Of a stretch of DNA of 64,000 bases, positions 21,628-38,199 are shown in pieces; the first letter of the stretch is position 1, and every line of letters starts with the position of its first letter. Source of the stretch: Phallus indusiatus (taxonomy: Eukaryota > Basidiomycota > Agaricomycetes > Phallales > Phallaceae). The stretch is taken from positions 1 through 64,000 of the forward strand of contig JAQFWX010000171.1 of assembly GCA_027605045.1 (NCBI GenBank), read 5' to 3'. The notes under the pieces were generated by a model. That model searched no databases, had not been told where the DNA came from, and was given only the letters and a program-made list of their open reading frames with translations. The position numbers and the translations under genes are program-made.

Positions 21628-22575
21628 TCACATACATTTCCCGAGACTCAGTTTCGTCAACTTTCGTGCGTCATCTTCACCGAACCATATGCCACTACCT
21701 GTTTGGGCGTTGTCGTATCCGCTGCGGTAGCGAGAGCCGCATGTGTAAACTATGGCTTCGTTGTCGTTGTTTCTGGGCGGGAACGCCGGGAAGGCATCGG
21801 GCAATTTCTCAAAGCCAATTGTGAAGCCATCATAGAGAGCATCGGATTTTTTGGGAAAAGGGTCAAAGGTAATTGTGAGAGTTTCATGGTCCTCTTCATC
21901 CTGCGGTTGTTCATATGGTTGGGTTTGAGCAGGTTCTATTTCTATTTCGTCTGTGTCGTCTACGGATGTGGGTATCCACATGTCTGGTATCTTTCGCAAG
22001 ACTGATCTCAAGAAACGGCAGCAGGAACCAGTATCGTTACAGTCTGGGTGTGGCCTATCTTTTGGGTATTGTTCGTGTCTTCCAAGATGGGTGAGCGCAT
22101 CTTTGATAGAAAGGATTTTGTGATTAACGCGAACACAGGTCGCTGGTTTACCTTTCCACGGAATATTTTTCCGCGGTGTTATTCCGGTATGATACCAGAA
22201 AGGCATTTTAGCTTTGGCACTATCGGTGGTTGTCCTGAGATCCAAATGCACGTGGTATTTTTTGGCGGTTTTATACAAGTCAACGAGGCTTTGGGGCAAC
22301 GTTGAGTGCGTGGGATGACATCTTAGTTTCCAAGATTGGACGAATGGTGAGTGTGTTGTTCATACTTTCTTTTTGCGCGTTGAGGATAAAGAGCTCGTCC
22401 GCGATAAGAGCCCATCTTGGGCGGTTTGTTTCAATCCCGAGATATGATTTAAGGGTCATTAACTTAATGGCTTCACTCCGTAGGTGCAGATTCAGTAGTT
22501 TCTTCCCGCCACATTCAAAAGGGGCACAGAGGGTGTTGAAGCTTATCGGAGCGGATCTGGGGGAATTCCAATGGA
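21628..22575 (-). mobile_element. Decayed LINE-type (non-LTR) retrotransposon fragment, C-terminal part with RNase H
   Basis: Read leftwards, the frame at about 22575-22300 gives ECGGKKLLNLHLRSEAIKL, LKSYLG and RPRWALIADELF, the post-RT linker seen in agaric LINE ORF2 proteins. After a frame change near 22300 come LVDLYKTAKKYHVHL and MPFWYH, a CxxxC-like stretch around HPDCNDTGSCC, and the RNase H start EAIVYTCGS...GSGIWFGEDDA. The RNase H motif normally reads YTDGS, and here the catalytic Asp is Cys. The reverse transcriptase and the rest of RNase H are missing. It sits exactly between the two lipase segments. It is a non-functional relic, identified from memory of the family. Confidence 0.65.
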
Positions 22576-22584
22576 GAGTACCCA

Positions 22585-22738
22585 TGCTATTGAGAGAGGT
22601 GTTAAATCTCTCTCTGAAGCTTATTTTGATGAGGATTTTGTTACGAAGACGAGGCCTAGGATTTCGAGATTTACGTATGCGCATCCGGCGAGGCGTACTC
22701 TTTGGTGGAATATTGGGTATACTGCCAGTTCGTCATAA
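22585..22738 (+). pseudogene. 3' fragment of the nucleotidyltransferase-like gene
   Basis: Encodes AIERGVKSLSEAYFDEDF through RTLWWNIGYTASSS-stop, matching the last 50 codons of the gene at 17723-18455 with few changes and no frame break. It lacks the catalytic half and any promoter, so it is a by-product of the segmental duplication. Confidence 0.8.
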
Positions 22739-23560
22739 TTCGTTTTGGTTAAACTCTTGTTAGGGGTTTTGAAAAGCTAGCTTTCGAGAGGGAGAAAATG
22801 TTTTTTTAGTGTATTCAATCAATGCTACTTGCTGTTTAGTTCGTTTACAAGAGCAGATCGATATTAAATTCAAAACTTTATCTGAACTCGAAACACGAGG
22901 CAGAATTGCAAATTCGAGAACAAGCGTATGATTGCTCTCATCTCCGCACTCTTATGATATAACACACGTGCATGCGCACGCAGTGGCAGGTCCGCAAGTC
23001 GAACGTAATATAAGATTCAAAAGACTGGGAATGGCAATTGCTGCGTGGAACCTCAACGTGTATCACGAAGTAATCTGACCTTCTTTTGAGTCAGCGTCCC
23101 AATAGGTAATAATGTTGGCGCCCCTGCAGTGTCTTTACTTCAGCTAGTAATTATTGCGGATAATCACGGTGTCTTAACTTTCTTGACTTAATATATGCGT
23201 ATTTTTCGGCCGGGGTATATTGCAAAATGTGCAATAAAAGTTGACGTCCGGACGTCCGGTTGCGTTCTGAAACAGATTCGTTCCTTGCTGTTTTCGCTAT
23301 TCAAGTAGAATCCGGTACTAGTGTACTTTGAGCTTAAACTTCACCGGTTTCGATGCTCCGTTGACATACATTTCTAACTTTGAATGAAACGAACGCCGGA
23401 ACGCCATTCACCCATCCGCAAAGGAAAAAAGAAGGTTACCAAGTGAAAGATGTATGTATATAGTCCATGCATACATACAGACCAAAAAGAAACTTTAAGA
23501 CAAACAAACGTATCTGCTAGTCGGTTAAAGTACCTCAGGCTAGCGAGTAGCTATTTAGAA
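22739..23560. other. Intergenic within duplication copy 2
   Basis: Counterpart of 18456-19349; no gene of its own. Confidence 0.45.
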
Positions 23561-25084
23561 TCAAGTGCAAAAAGGTGTGTTTGCCAATCGGTTGAAATAG
23601 GTGAGGTGGGCGAGATCGATGCCCCCGGAAGCTTAAGTAACATGTATGAGTCCTGTTGTCGGTAGGAAAAAGGAATTAAACGACATACGAATACTATCAC
23701 TACACGTAGGATCTTCGCCGCTTGCATCACACATCTTGATTGTATCAGGAGAAGCTTTCGAAACAAAATTAATCTTTTTTTCGGCAAAGATGAGAAAGGA
23801 ATCAAGTTATACCTGGATCAAGGAAGTTCCAATATTCTTATAGCACGCATTAGTTAAAAAATGAAAGAAAAGAAAGTTGAGATTACCGAAAGCGTGGTGT
23901 TTATAACCCAGTATTTCTGGGATAATAGTCGGAACACCGTCAGTCGTATGCACCGCTGTACATCCAAAACGTTTATTCAGAATACCGTGAGTGCTTAAAA
24001 AGAGACTCACATCGGAACGCATCAGTTCCAAACATGTTGTTGACCAAGCTAATGATGAGAATATTAGGCACATTATTAGTTCACAGCAGTTACATACGTT
24101 GCATAATTTGGATCACCCGTTCTCGGTTGGCCGTACGTATACATCTAATTTGTTGAAGGAGAAAAAGACGTTTGACTCAGAACTCGGGGGAAATCAGTTC
24201 AGCACACCTGAATCTGAAACATGATGAGAACATGGCATAACATGATCAGAGTCGGGCTTACAGGAACATTCGGGAAATTGAATTTTAAGGATACAGCCGC
24301 AATTGAGCTGAGAGCACCTCCCAACGAGTGGCCTGTTGTTCTTAAACTATACCCTGCCGCTGGACCTTCTAATTGTTCCTGGACGGCAGAAATAACGTTA
24401 CTTGCGACGGCATTGTATCTGTGAACAGAAAAAAGAGTGGTCTGAGTTTCGGAAACTGTGGAGAATGTGACGGAATAGGTTTTACGCGGTTAGGAAGCCA
24501 GCGTGAACGAATGCACCAGGAGCAGTCACTAATAACAAAGAGAAAGAACTTTAATCAGCAAATTTGACACAGCATTATTATTAATTAGAGGGTATATTGA
24601 CCTCCTTGAGACTCGAATGCGACTAATTCAATATCAGCGTCCACAAGGAAATCTGCGAATTGTCAGCAATTGCTTGGTTTTCGTACATCATTGAAAAAAT
24701 AGACCTTCGAGCTGTTCACTTCCTCGAAAAGAGACAACTAGAAACTTATTTGTATCATCTCTAGCAATAAATCCCTGTGTGCTTGTCACTGCATCGTTCA
24801 ACTTTTGACGAGCACCGCCAAAGTCAGCAAAGAAAAGGCTGAGTGAGGGAGAGAACAAAAAGTGTTACCGTAGCGACCAGCGTATTCCCGAGTGGGCTTG
24901 GACAGACTAAGGAATACGCACTGCTGGCATACTTCATGAACATGTCGAGATTGTCGAACAGCTCTTGAGAGATTGTGTCCTCATCGCGCTTTCGGATTGT
25001 CAAAGGAGATGAACTGACACAAGCGACGAGTAATAACAAATGCAGTGCCACTGAGAGAAAAGAGGGGAGGGTAGGGCTAGTCAT
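23561..25084 (-). CDS. Class 3 secreted lipase, copy 2 (intact)
   Basis: Same family and exon layout as copy 1 but with the start in frame. ATG at 25084 gives MTSPTLPSFLSVALHLLLL, a good signal peptide, then SSSPLTIRKRD (possible KR processing site). FLVVSFRGSEQLE contributes the oxyanion region. The serine elbow is TGHSLGGALSS. Then come YGQPRTGNPNYATY, AVHTTDGVPTIIPE with the catalytic Asp, EYWNLVDP, CDASGEDPTCSDSI, and GIDLAHLTYF with the catalytic His. It ends NTPFCT-stop at 23561. Seven or so introns of about 50-60 nt. An extracellular lipase or esterase; the chain-length preference is unknown. Confidence 0.85.
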
Positions 25085-27318
25085 TTCTCGTCACTGACAG
25101 TGAAGAGTGGAATTCAGACACGGCTACTTCGGTTAAGTTTACTTTACCGGTAAAAGCGTATGGGGGGGAACGAATTGGGGCTTCCTTTTATAATGCTTGA
25201 AAGTCTGGGAAAGGAATCAACCCTCCAATGCGCGTTTCAACTTGTGATAATGAAGCTAAACTTGAGCCACATGATGCGTGTGTGTATTATTCTCAAATAC
25301 ATCACATCATATTTTCCGAGTTTCATGTATACATATATACATACATACAAGGAGGCCTTGACGAAACGGAGAAAAATAAGAAAGTAGCTCGTGATTTTTC
25401 TTATTTGGCACCGAACACACTCACGGGGTCGCTTGGATTTCCCATGAAACCATACTGGAAAGGGGTTGTTTGGGAGATTCTGGGGTAAAATGAACGGGTT
25501 CAGTTGACATAATGGCTGAATATATGTTTGTAAGTTGAACGGCAATACATTGTTTTAGAAAACCTTTTACCGACGTTGGCCAGCATATGAGTCCGTGATC
25601 ACGGACTGGCTTAGAACCAGTAATCGCATCGAGACACCACATCAACATGGCTACAGTAAGAAAAGCATAAACAAAAATCGATCAAAATGTGATGTTCTTC
25701 AAAATTCTCTAGCACTGGGCGAGAAACATGATACATCCGGAGACACGACCCAAAATGAACAAGTGACGACTGCCGAGTTATTGCCGAGGAAACGTCACGC
25801 GTTGCATCATTTCTGTGGACACCGACATATGATGTGGAAGTCTAGGTTTGAATGCATAAGTCATGCAAATTTCAGAGAACGGATTTATAGCGAATGAACG
25901 AGATTAAGGTCTGAATAGTATATATTATTATACAGATTTGCTATTACAACTCACTTGTGCTATCGTACCATATTGAAATTTTGAAAGATGTATAATTTTG
26001 TCTATACTCGTGTGAATCTGATTTTATTATTTTACAAGACCCAGGACGGCGAGTGTCGCGATGTCCGGAATGATCATGGGCCATGGCACATTGCCTCCAC
26101 AAAAGTTTGTCTTTGAAAAATTCGAAAATAGTTGGATTAACAATTTTAATGATTACAACCACGTTCTCATAGAGAATATAAACTATTTTCGTAGTGAATT
26201 ATCGACAAATTTTAATTTCATGCCAATGTCACTTCACTCCGAATTTGACTCAAGGTTAAGTCAAGTTGCGGGTCAAGAATATCCAGTTGCCAGAAAGCTA
26301 CCAGAAATCTGGTTTAAGGAGAACTTTTTTTTTTTGATAGACGAGATCCGTTGAGCACGATTGTATTTGTTCAGTTCCAAAATTGACATTATTTGTCAAG
26401 ATATTCGGCCGCAGACTGAACATCTACTAGAGTACGCCGCTTGTTTCAGGACCATTTATATATATATATGTCAAAATACAGTGAAGTAGGAGTAAATAAC
26501 ATGTTTGACAAATGTTACATAAAAGACCGAGTTTTAGATGAGAGAATAAAAATTAAAATAAAAAATAAAAAATGCGGCGAACGAAGATGTTCGCAGACAC
26601 ATGAATTTACTTTCATTTCACCACTCCTGAATTCTCAAAAATTTCGCTTTCGATGTTGAATGCCATCGTTATTCGTATGAAAGTGAGAAAGTGAACACGG
26701 AAACCACACGGTCATTGGGAGGACTCTTCCGGAACCTCGAACCGAGTTTGCTCCCAGCCAAAAACGATGTCACGGAACATATTGAATTCTAATTCCGAAC
26801 TGCGGCTAACCGGCGGCCCCACTCAAATCGAGCTTGAAGGCCAACAGTTTGTGAAGGAGTTTTATTATCCAACTCGATGATGATATTAAACGGTATAATC
26901 TAAGTTGCGAAAGAAAGAGTACGAATAAGATGGAAATGCTATCATTGCGAATTGCTTCAAAAAGAGACTTGCTTGGGGAGGGATAACGTTAAGATAAGAA
27001 AAGAACGAAACATGCAAATTTCATCATCGTCGTCATTAGTAACAATTTGAAATCAAAATTAATAAAAAGGAATGCAATTTCTTTTCAGACAAAGAGAAAT
27101 ACTAATACGAGCGATCGGAATCGATTGTATTCAGTGGAGTATCCTTTTTATTTTTTTTGTTCGGACGGAATAATGTAGATGTTGGGACTAGGATATCATT
27201 CGAAAGGCAGCAGCATGAAGAAAAAAAGAAAAGAGAAAGAAAAATAGGCCAAAGGTATATAAAACGTTCTAATGCATCTTGTTTTTTCCCGTGTCTCTTT
27301 TTAGGTTCATGATTTTCT
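25085..27318. other. Intergenic: lipase 2 promoter side, then AT-rich sequence without a gene
   Basis: Up to about 25805 it is the duplicated lipase upstream flank. From there to 27318 I see no gene; AT-rich runs and a TATATATATA tract near 26459 are the only features. The tubulin 3' UTR is at the right end. Confidence 0.4.
25186..25194 (-). promoter_or_regulatory. TATA box of lipase copy 2
   Basis: Reverse strand ATTATAAAA about 100 bp upstream of the ATG at 25084, same setting as in copy 1. Confidence 0.5.
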
Positions 27319-29463
<2,145 letters not shown>

Positions 29464-30943
29464 GCTAGCAAACAAAAAAAAAGGCGTCAACAACACGTGG
29501 CTCAAAAAAACAAAGATAGGAAAAACGCGATAGCAGAATCGGAGAAAAACGCGTGATTCGCTGCTTTTAAATTTGGACCGAAGAGACTTACACGTTATGT
29601 GAGGGAGTGGTGAGAGTGACACGGGAAGATGGTGGGGGTTGGAGGATGAAGTGGGCGGAGGGCAAACGAGAAAAGTTATTCTACGGTTCGCACGCGGAGT
29701 CTAAATTTTATGTAATGCCCCTCGCTTCACGTTCTACAGGTTGTCACACCCCGCCGGGCTGCCTTCTGGCGGGGTTAACATATTTCTTGATGGCATTCTT
29801 GTATTGATTGGGCTTTATTTATTGGAAGAAAAAAATATACAATCTGTGGTAAGTTTCGCAGAATTAACTTAATATCCGGGACAGTACCATACCGTGTAGA
29901 TCCATCTTTATTGCACTCAATAACATGCTGAACAAATTTTATCGTTCATAAATTTTGTCTAGAATCTCTATGAAGTCAGAGCATCTATCATCATCGTACT
30001 AAATCAGCTGGATATCCCGGACTTGGACAAGTCTGTTGAACGTTGATCACGTATACTAACGTATAGTAGTTAGTTGATTGTTATTATTCTGACAGGAAGA
30101 AAGGCCTTCGTTTAGGATCAATGCTACATTTCATAGCACAAGTTGTCAGACTCGTTGCACGAGCCCATTGGACTCGCACGCGTTCAACATGCACCTTCTG
30201 AAATCAAAGAAAGCGTCATGCACGGGTTCTTACACGATGCGTTCATCTGAAAAAAAAAACCCTTACTCAATTTAGTAAATTTATTCAAAGTCTTATTCAA
30301 ACAGCTAACTGCATACATTCTGGATGTGTAAGAGGTTTTATGAGAAGTGGTGACATACGCGTGTCGCGACGCGCCAATGACAAACATGTCACGTGATAAA
30401 ACTGTCACATCGTGTTCACCGTAAACTTTCGGCGGCCAGCCATCTAGCGCCGTTTGTTCTCTTAACTTTCAACCAGAGAAGCACAAAATTGACTCTTTGA
30501 TACGACTGCGGTTCAAAATCACAAGATGAGCACGCAAATACTGATTGAGATGAGATATCAATGTGTATTTTATGAGACTTCTGCTAGTGGTTAAGAAGAC
30601 AACAAGTGAGTGTTCAAGACGACTGATATATAGTAAAGTGACCAGCTGATGGCGAGTCAACTTGAAATGTACGTTATGGATTTGACTGCGGTGGCAAGAT
30701 ATCTGACTCCACCATATTTGGGATTTTCATAGGATGTCAGTCTTATGCCATAACATGAATTGCTTTGAACAATTTGTGTCATCGCGCAACAAGAACGGGC
30801 GCTATATACGGCCTTGAAGGAGACCAATTGGCAATGACGCCATTGGAGAGTCGAGCTCAAAATAGCGATGGGTAAAAACAGGTCAACAAACCCGCACGTG
30901 TCCTATACTTCTTGGACTTGATATCCATCTCAAACAATTTGAC
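29464..30943. other. Divergent intergenic region between beta-tubulin and FAD monooxygenase 1
   Basis: No gene. Contains a GC-rich hairpin (8-bp stem ACCCCGCC/GGCGGGGT, 29748-29775) in the tubulin upstream region and an AT-rich middle. Both promoters should lie here. Confidence 0.4.
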
Positions 30944-32672
30944 ATGAGCTCAAAGCTGAAGGTCGCAATCATTGGCGGTGGAATGGGAGGCTTATGTCTT
31001 GCTATTGCCCTTTTTCAAAGTGGGGTCACAATCGACATCTTCGAGCAGGCTGTCCGTTATTTTGTTTGACGTTGATTGTAAAATGTACTAACATGCTTTA
31101 TTAAGGAAAAGTTTGAGGAAATTGGGGCGGGTGTAGGAATTAGTACATTTAAAATGTTAAACCTGTAATCACAGCTGAGATTGTATGAGCTTAGGTCCTA
31201 ATGCCATACAGGCACTGCGTAAACTCGGCGTTTTGGACCAAATTCTTCATATTGCGGACGAGCCTCTCGCGATGCGCACTTTTATATTTTTATCTGGTCT
31301 CTCGGACCATAGTATCATATGCGATGTTGAGCGCCTTTCTTTTTCGCTACTAACATCGTTTAATGACTTCAAACCAACTTTTGATCTTAGTATCCCGGAA
31401 TCGAGAACGAAGACCTTGGATTAGGAGTTCACCGGGCTCGTTTCCTAGATGCCCTAGTCAAACTTCTTCCACCAGATGTCGCCCATTTCAAGAAGAAATG
31501 TGTGAATGTTTTAGCAGACGATAATTATGGTGCCGGCGAGGGTGCCGTGACGGCTTTTTTTGAAGATGGCACTTCTCACACGGCAGATGTACTGATTGGA
31601 TGCGATGGAATCAGGAGTGTCATTCGAACTACTGTGGCGGGCAGAGTTATCCAGCCGAAATTCACTCGGACTATCGCCTTTCGAGGTCTTATTCCTATTG
31701 ATGCCGGCATCAAAGCCATGGGTCCCGGGGTACTCCAACGACCACATGCGTTTGTTGGACCACATCGAGTATGTTATTTCCCTTGCGTTCCCACTATATG
31801 CACGCAAGCTTACTCAGCTATAGCATCTTATTGTTTTTCCCATCAACGGTAAAAAAACTGTACATCTACAATCACTCTCTATGATGTTATTGCTTAAGAG
31901 TGTTTAGGTGAACGTGGTTGTGTTTTCAACGGACAGGTCACCAGGTGGGGAGTTAAGAGGTCCCCAACCGAAACAACCTTGGGTTGTACCAGCCACCCAA
32001 GATGAGATGCTATCTCACTTTGAAGGCTGGGGTCCCCAAGTTATGGGATTACTGGACGTATGTGCCATTTGTTATCTTATCGTGTACGAAATTCATCCCG
32101 TTTCTAAGAATATAACAAATCCAAATAAATGGTTTCTTCACACGCTAGACCCCCCTTTGGAAACATATGTCAATGGGAAAATCGCTGTGTTAGGAGACGC
32201 CGTATGTAGTCCTATTTAGAATCGTGGTTTTCGTATCTAAATCTTAATTCTCAATTTCAAAGGCACATGCCATGCTCCCCCATCTCGGAGCCGGCGCCGG
32301 TCAAGCCATAGAAGACGCATATGTCTTATCTAAATTGCTATCGCACCCACAGACCACAAAATCGAATGTTAAGGTAACGTGGCTTGCCTGGTGATGTGAT
32401 CTGCGCACGGCTTACTTTTCTTCCTGATTGATCAGTCTGTTTTGAAAGCCTATGATTATATACGACGACCACGCGCGAATAAAGTATTAACACGGAGCAG
32501 GGATGCTGGGGAGATATATGAATTATGCGGTCCAAGTGGAAGCGAATACGCGGATATTCGGACGGATTTGCAAGATATGTGGTCGTTCTTATGGCATCAT
32601 GATTTAGACGACGATGTCGAAAGCGCAATTAATTCATTGGTAGAACAGGAGATTTTTACCGCCATAGCTTGA
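30944..32672 (+). CDS. FAD-dependent monooxygenase (salicylate hydroxylase-like), copy 1
   Basis: Group A flavoprotein hydroxylase using NAD(P)H and O2. ATG 30944: MSSKLKVAIIGGGMGGLCLA, the GxGxxG FAD-binding fold, then DIFEQ and EEIGAGVGI|SPNAIQALRKLG. LGLGVHRARFLDAL is followed by VLIGCDGIRSVIR (the DG motif), AFRGLIPIDAG, VLGDAAHAMLPHLGAGAGQ (second FAD motif GD) and AIEDAYVLSKLL. It ends FTAIA-stop at 32672. About seven short introns, roughly 440 aa. It is a close paralogue of the gene at 41628-43390 in opposite orientation. No biosynthetic core enzyme is nearby, so the substrate (an aromatic or meroterpenoid?) stays open. Confidence 0.9.
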
Positions 32673-33509
32673 ACCTTATTTATGTGACTACTGTTGTTCA
32701 ACCGTTATTTTTCGAATACACAATACAAGGTCGCCTCGGTGAGCTAGGAGGGCTATTTCCCTCTTTCGTTCTTCTGAGATTCCACTAGTGAGGTCATGCG
32801 CGTTCCTCTGTGTGTGTAAATATCAAATAAGTCTCTGAGAGCCGGGCCCTATGTGTCGAGAACGTTCCTGTGTTTGACGCATGGTTGAATGACTCCCGAC
32901 GAGGCCGCTTATTCCCGGTCCTTTGTACTCCATCAAGTTCTTAATCACATAATGCAAGGGCAGGACTTATATAAAGAGCAAAAGAAATTTCATGATCATC
33001 TACTACAATTCCCTTCTTTAACAGACAAATGATAATCCGCCAGTTCCTCCGATATTCCATCAACAACTTTAATTGAACTTACTTTCAGAGTGCCAGCACC
33101 CACTCAGGCTATTTATACTACAGCGTTATCTGGTTTCACTTTTACAGCATACGTGAGAGAAAACTTCTTTAATGGTCCTCAATCTCGCATCAAAAATCTA
33201 TCTTGATCAGCAAGCGACAGTGAAAGAAATTAGTTTTTCTGACAGGTTTGTTCTTATGTAACACTTTTTTGTTGTCCTGAAATAGGTACCGTGGACCGAA
33301 ACTTGAGACAATCTTGTTCAAATAACCTAGGACCGACCAGAACCATGCGTGGTCCTCAAGCTCGGGGCCTCCAGGCCTCAACTCAAAGCCCAACTTGAAG
33401 CAATGATTGCCGTCCTCGCGTGAATACAAAAGCCGTGTGCGCGTTACGGTAACGCGTTTGTGGCACAAATCTTTTTAACGCCCAACCTCAAACACGTCTC
33501 CCTATACCA
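32673..33509. other. Intergenic, nothing recognised
   Basis: Between two genes on the same strand. A TATATAAAGAGC motif near 32969 is TATA-like but over 500 bp from the next ATG. Confidence 0.4.
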
Positions 33510-36922
<3,413 letters not shown>

Positions 36923-37568
36923 GAATGAAGTTTGAAATTTTTTATCATTTATCACAGTCTAGAAGTCTTTTGGGCAATGTTGGCATCCCTAGAGTACTTT
37001 CTGCATTTACTTTCTGTTATAATCGTTGTAATTTACAACCTTTTTCGAGGGTCTATGGACTCCAAGAATGGTATACTAGTAACTAATGTTTCAATTCAAG
37101 TTGACTCATTCATTGTGCACTGAATAAATTGAAATACATGCATCCTGGTCTTGGTCTATTTCAGCTGGTAACAATTCAATATCGACTTTTCATAAAAGTT
37201 GCTCTGAACTTGAAGCACGTTTCAAGTTTCCAAGCCATCATTTATTAATACTGGGGTTAAAACGTTTCATTTTGATGCAACAGCCGATACAAGGGCCAAG
37301 CAGAGTTTGAAAGTCCTGTATTGGCGGCTTTTGAAAGGGAAACGTTTCCCAAGTAAGTAAAGAGAGACTCTTCTCAATAGAATCTCTTGCTCTATTTTCA
37401 CAAATCGAAATAGGTCTGTTTTTTATTATTATGTAAATTTTCAGCTTGAGGTTTCGTTATGACCATCCATTTTGACAACTTGGCCCTAAAACCGATTTAT
37501 TTAAATAAACCTCGCGCCTATAGATTCAATTTCTCAAACACAATTGAACATTTTAACCCTCAACATAT
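36923..37568. other. Intergenic, duplicated upstream region of secreted peptide A
   Basis: From about 37200 it resembles 39945-40711 upstream of peptide B (for example CTCTTCTCAATAGAATCTCT and CGATTTATTTAAATA blocks). No gene. Confidence 0.5.
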
Positions 37569-38190
37569 ATGAAGCTCTTCACCTCCGTCATTATCGCAAT
37601 GATTTATGCAACCATTGTCTCTGCAGTCGCAATTCCACAAGACAATGATTCGCTCGCCAGCGAGAACGGTGAAGACCATGAGAGGACTATCCGAAAGCCT
37701 GCGGTAAGCATACTTAGTCTTTGGTTAATTTCCTAGCATATACTGATTAACCGACAGTGTAAGGATACAATGTCTTTTGCTGTCCTATTTCTGATGATTA
37801 TTTTGATTATAGTTCCTTTTTGCGGGGGAAATTGTGATAGCTCTTGGGATTGCGGCTGGGGCTGTTCGTGTAGCAATTGTATGCGCTTGGATTCATACAT
37901 CCTACATCTCTAAGCCTTTACTAACCCAGGTAATAGATCATGAATGTCAATAGATATAGGCCTTTGAAATGTAAAGAACCCATAAATTCGTTAAGACTTG
38001 ACATGTACTTTGATCGCCCTATAAACAAATTTTTTCTTGAATTTCTAATTGAAATGTTCACAACTTGAAACACATCAGCATGTATTAAGCTGTCGAAGAT
38101 CTGGAACTTCTGATCCTGATCTGTTACAATGACATCTCATCGTGTAAATAAATGCAGATTTAGAGAAACTTTTATATAGTAGTGGGCTGG
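37200..38190 (+). repeat. Tandem duplication containing secreted peptide gene A
   Basis: Direct copy of about 39945-41340, covering promoter, gene and 3' flank. The other copy has about 400 bp extra between 40140 and 40620. The 3' end of this copy abuts the inverted-terminal-repeat element at 38200. Confidence 0.75.
37569..37913 (+). CDS. Small secreted cysteine-rich protein A
   Basis: 78 aa. Exon 1 (37569-37703) encodes the signal peptide MKLFTSVIIAMIYATIVSAVA and an acidic linker ending RTIRKPA. The last exon (37813-37913) encodes PFCGGNCDSSWDCGWGCSCS and NC, that is six cysteines spaced C-x3-C-x5-C-x3-C-x-C-x2-C, a knottin-like pattern. Between them two consecutive introns of 54 nt each (37704-37757, 37759-37812), each with its own donor, CTGAT branch-like site and AG, leave a single nucleotide (T at 37758). 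Only this one-nucleotide exon puts the cysteine frame in phase, and the same holds in copy B. Possible roles are effector, inhibitor or antimicrobial peptide; not determinable. Confidence 0.6.
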
Positions 38191-38199
38191 TGACTAATT

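Larger units (their letters stand above)
22584..25805. repeat. Direct segmental duplication, copy 2 (nucleotidyltransferase tail plus lipase 2)
   Basis: Partner of 18302-21625 in the same orientation, separated from it by the LINE fragment. Order of content is identical: gene tail, intergenic, lipase on the minus strand, TATA box, upstream flank. Homology fades after about 25805. Confidence 0.85.

Noticed and set aside
29748..29775. GC-rich hairpin as a terminator
   Set aside because: Factor-independent terminators are a bacterial feature; here it is in a eukaryotic upstream region and may be chance.
37813..37979. Alternative frame FLFAGEIVIALGIAAG in secreted peptide A
   Set aside because: It would skip the one-nucleotide exon and give a hydrophobic tail; the cysteine frame with stops at equivalent places in both paralogues is more consistent, although not proven.
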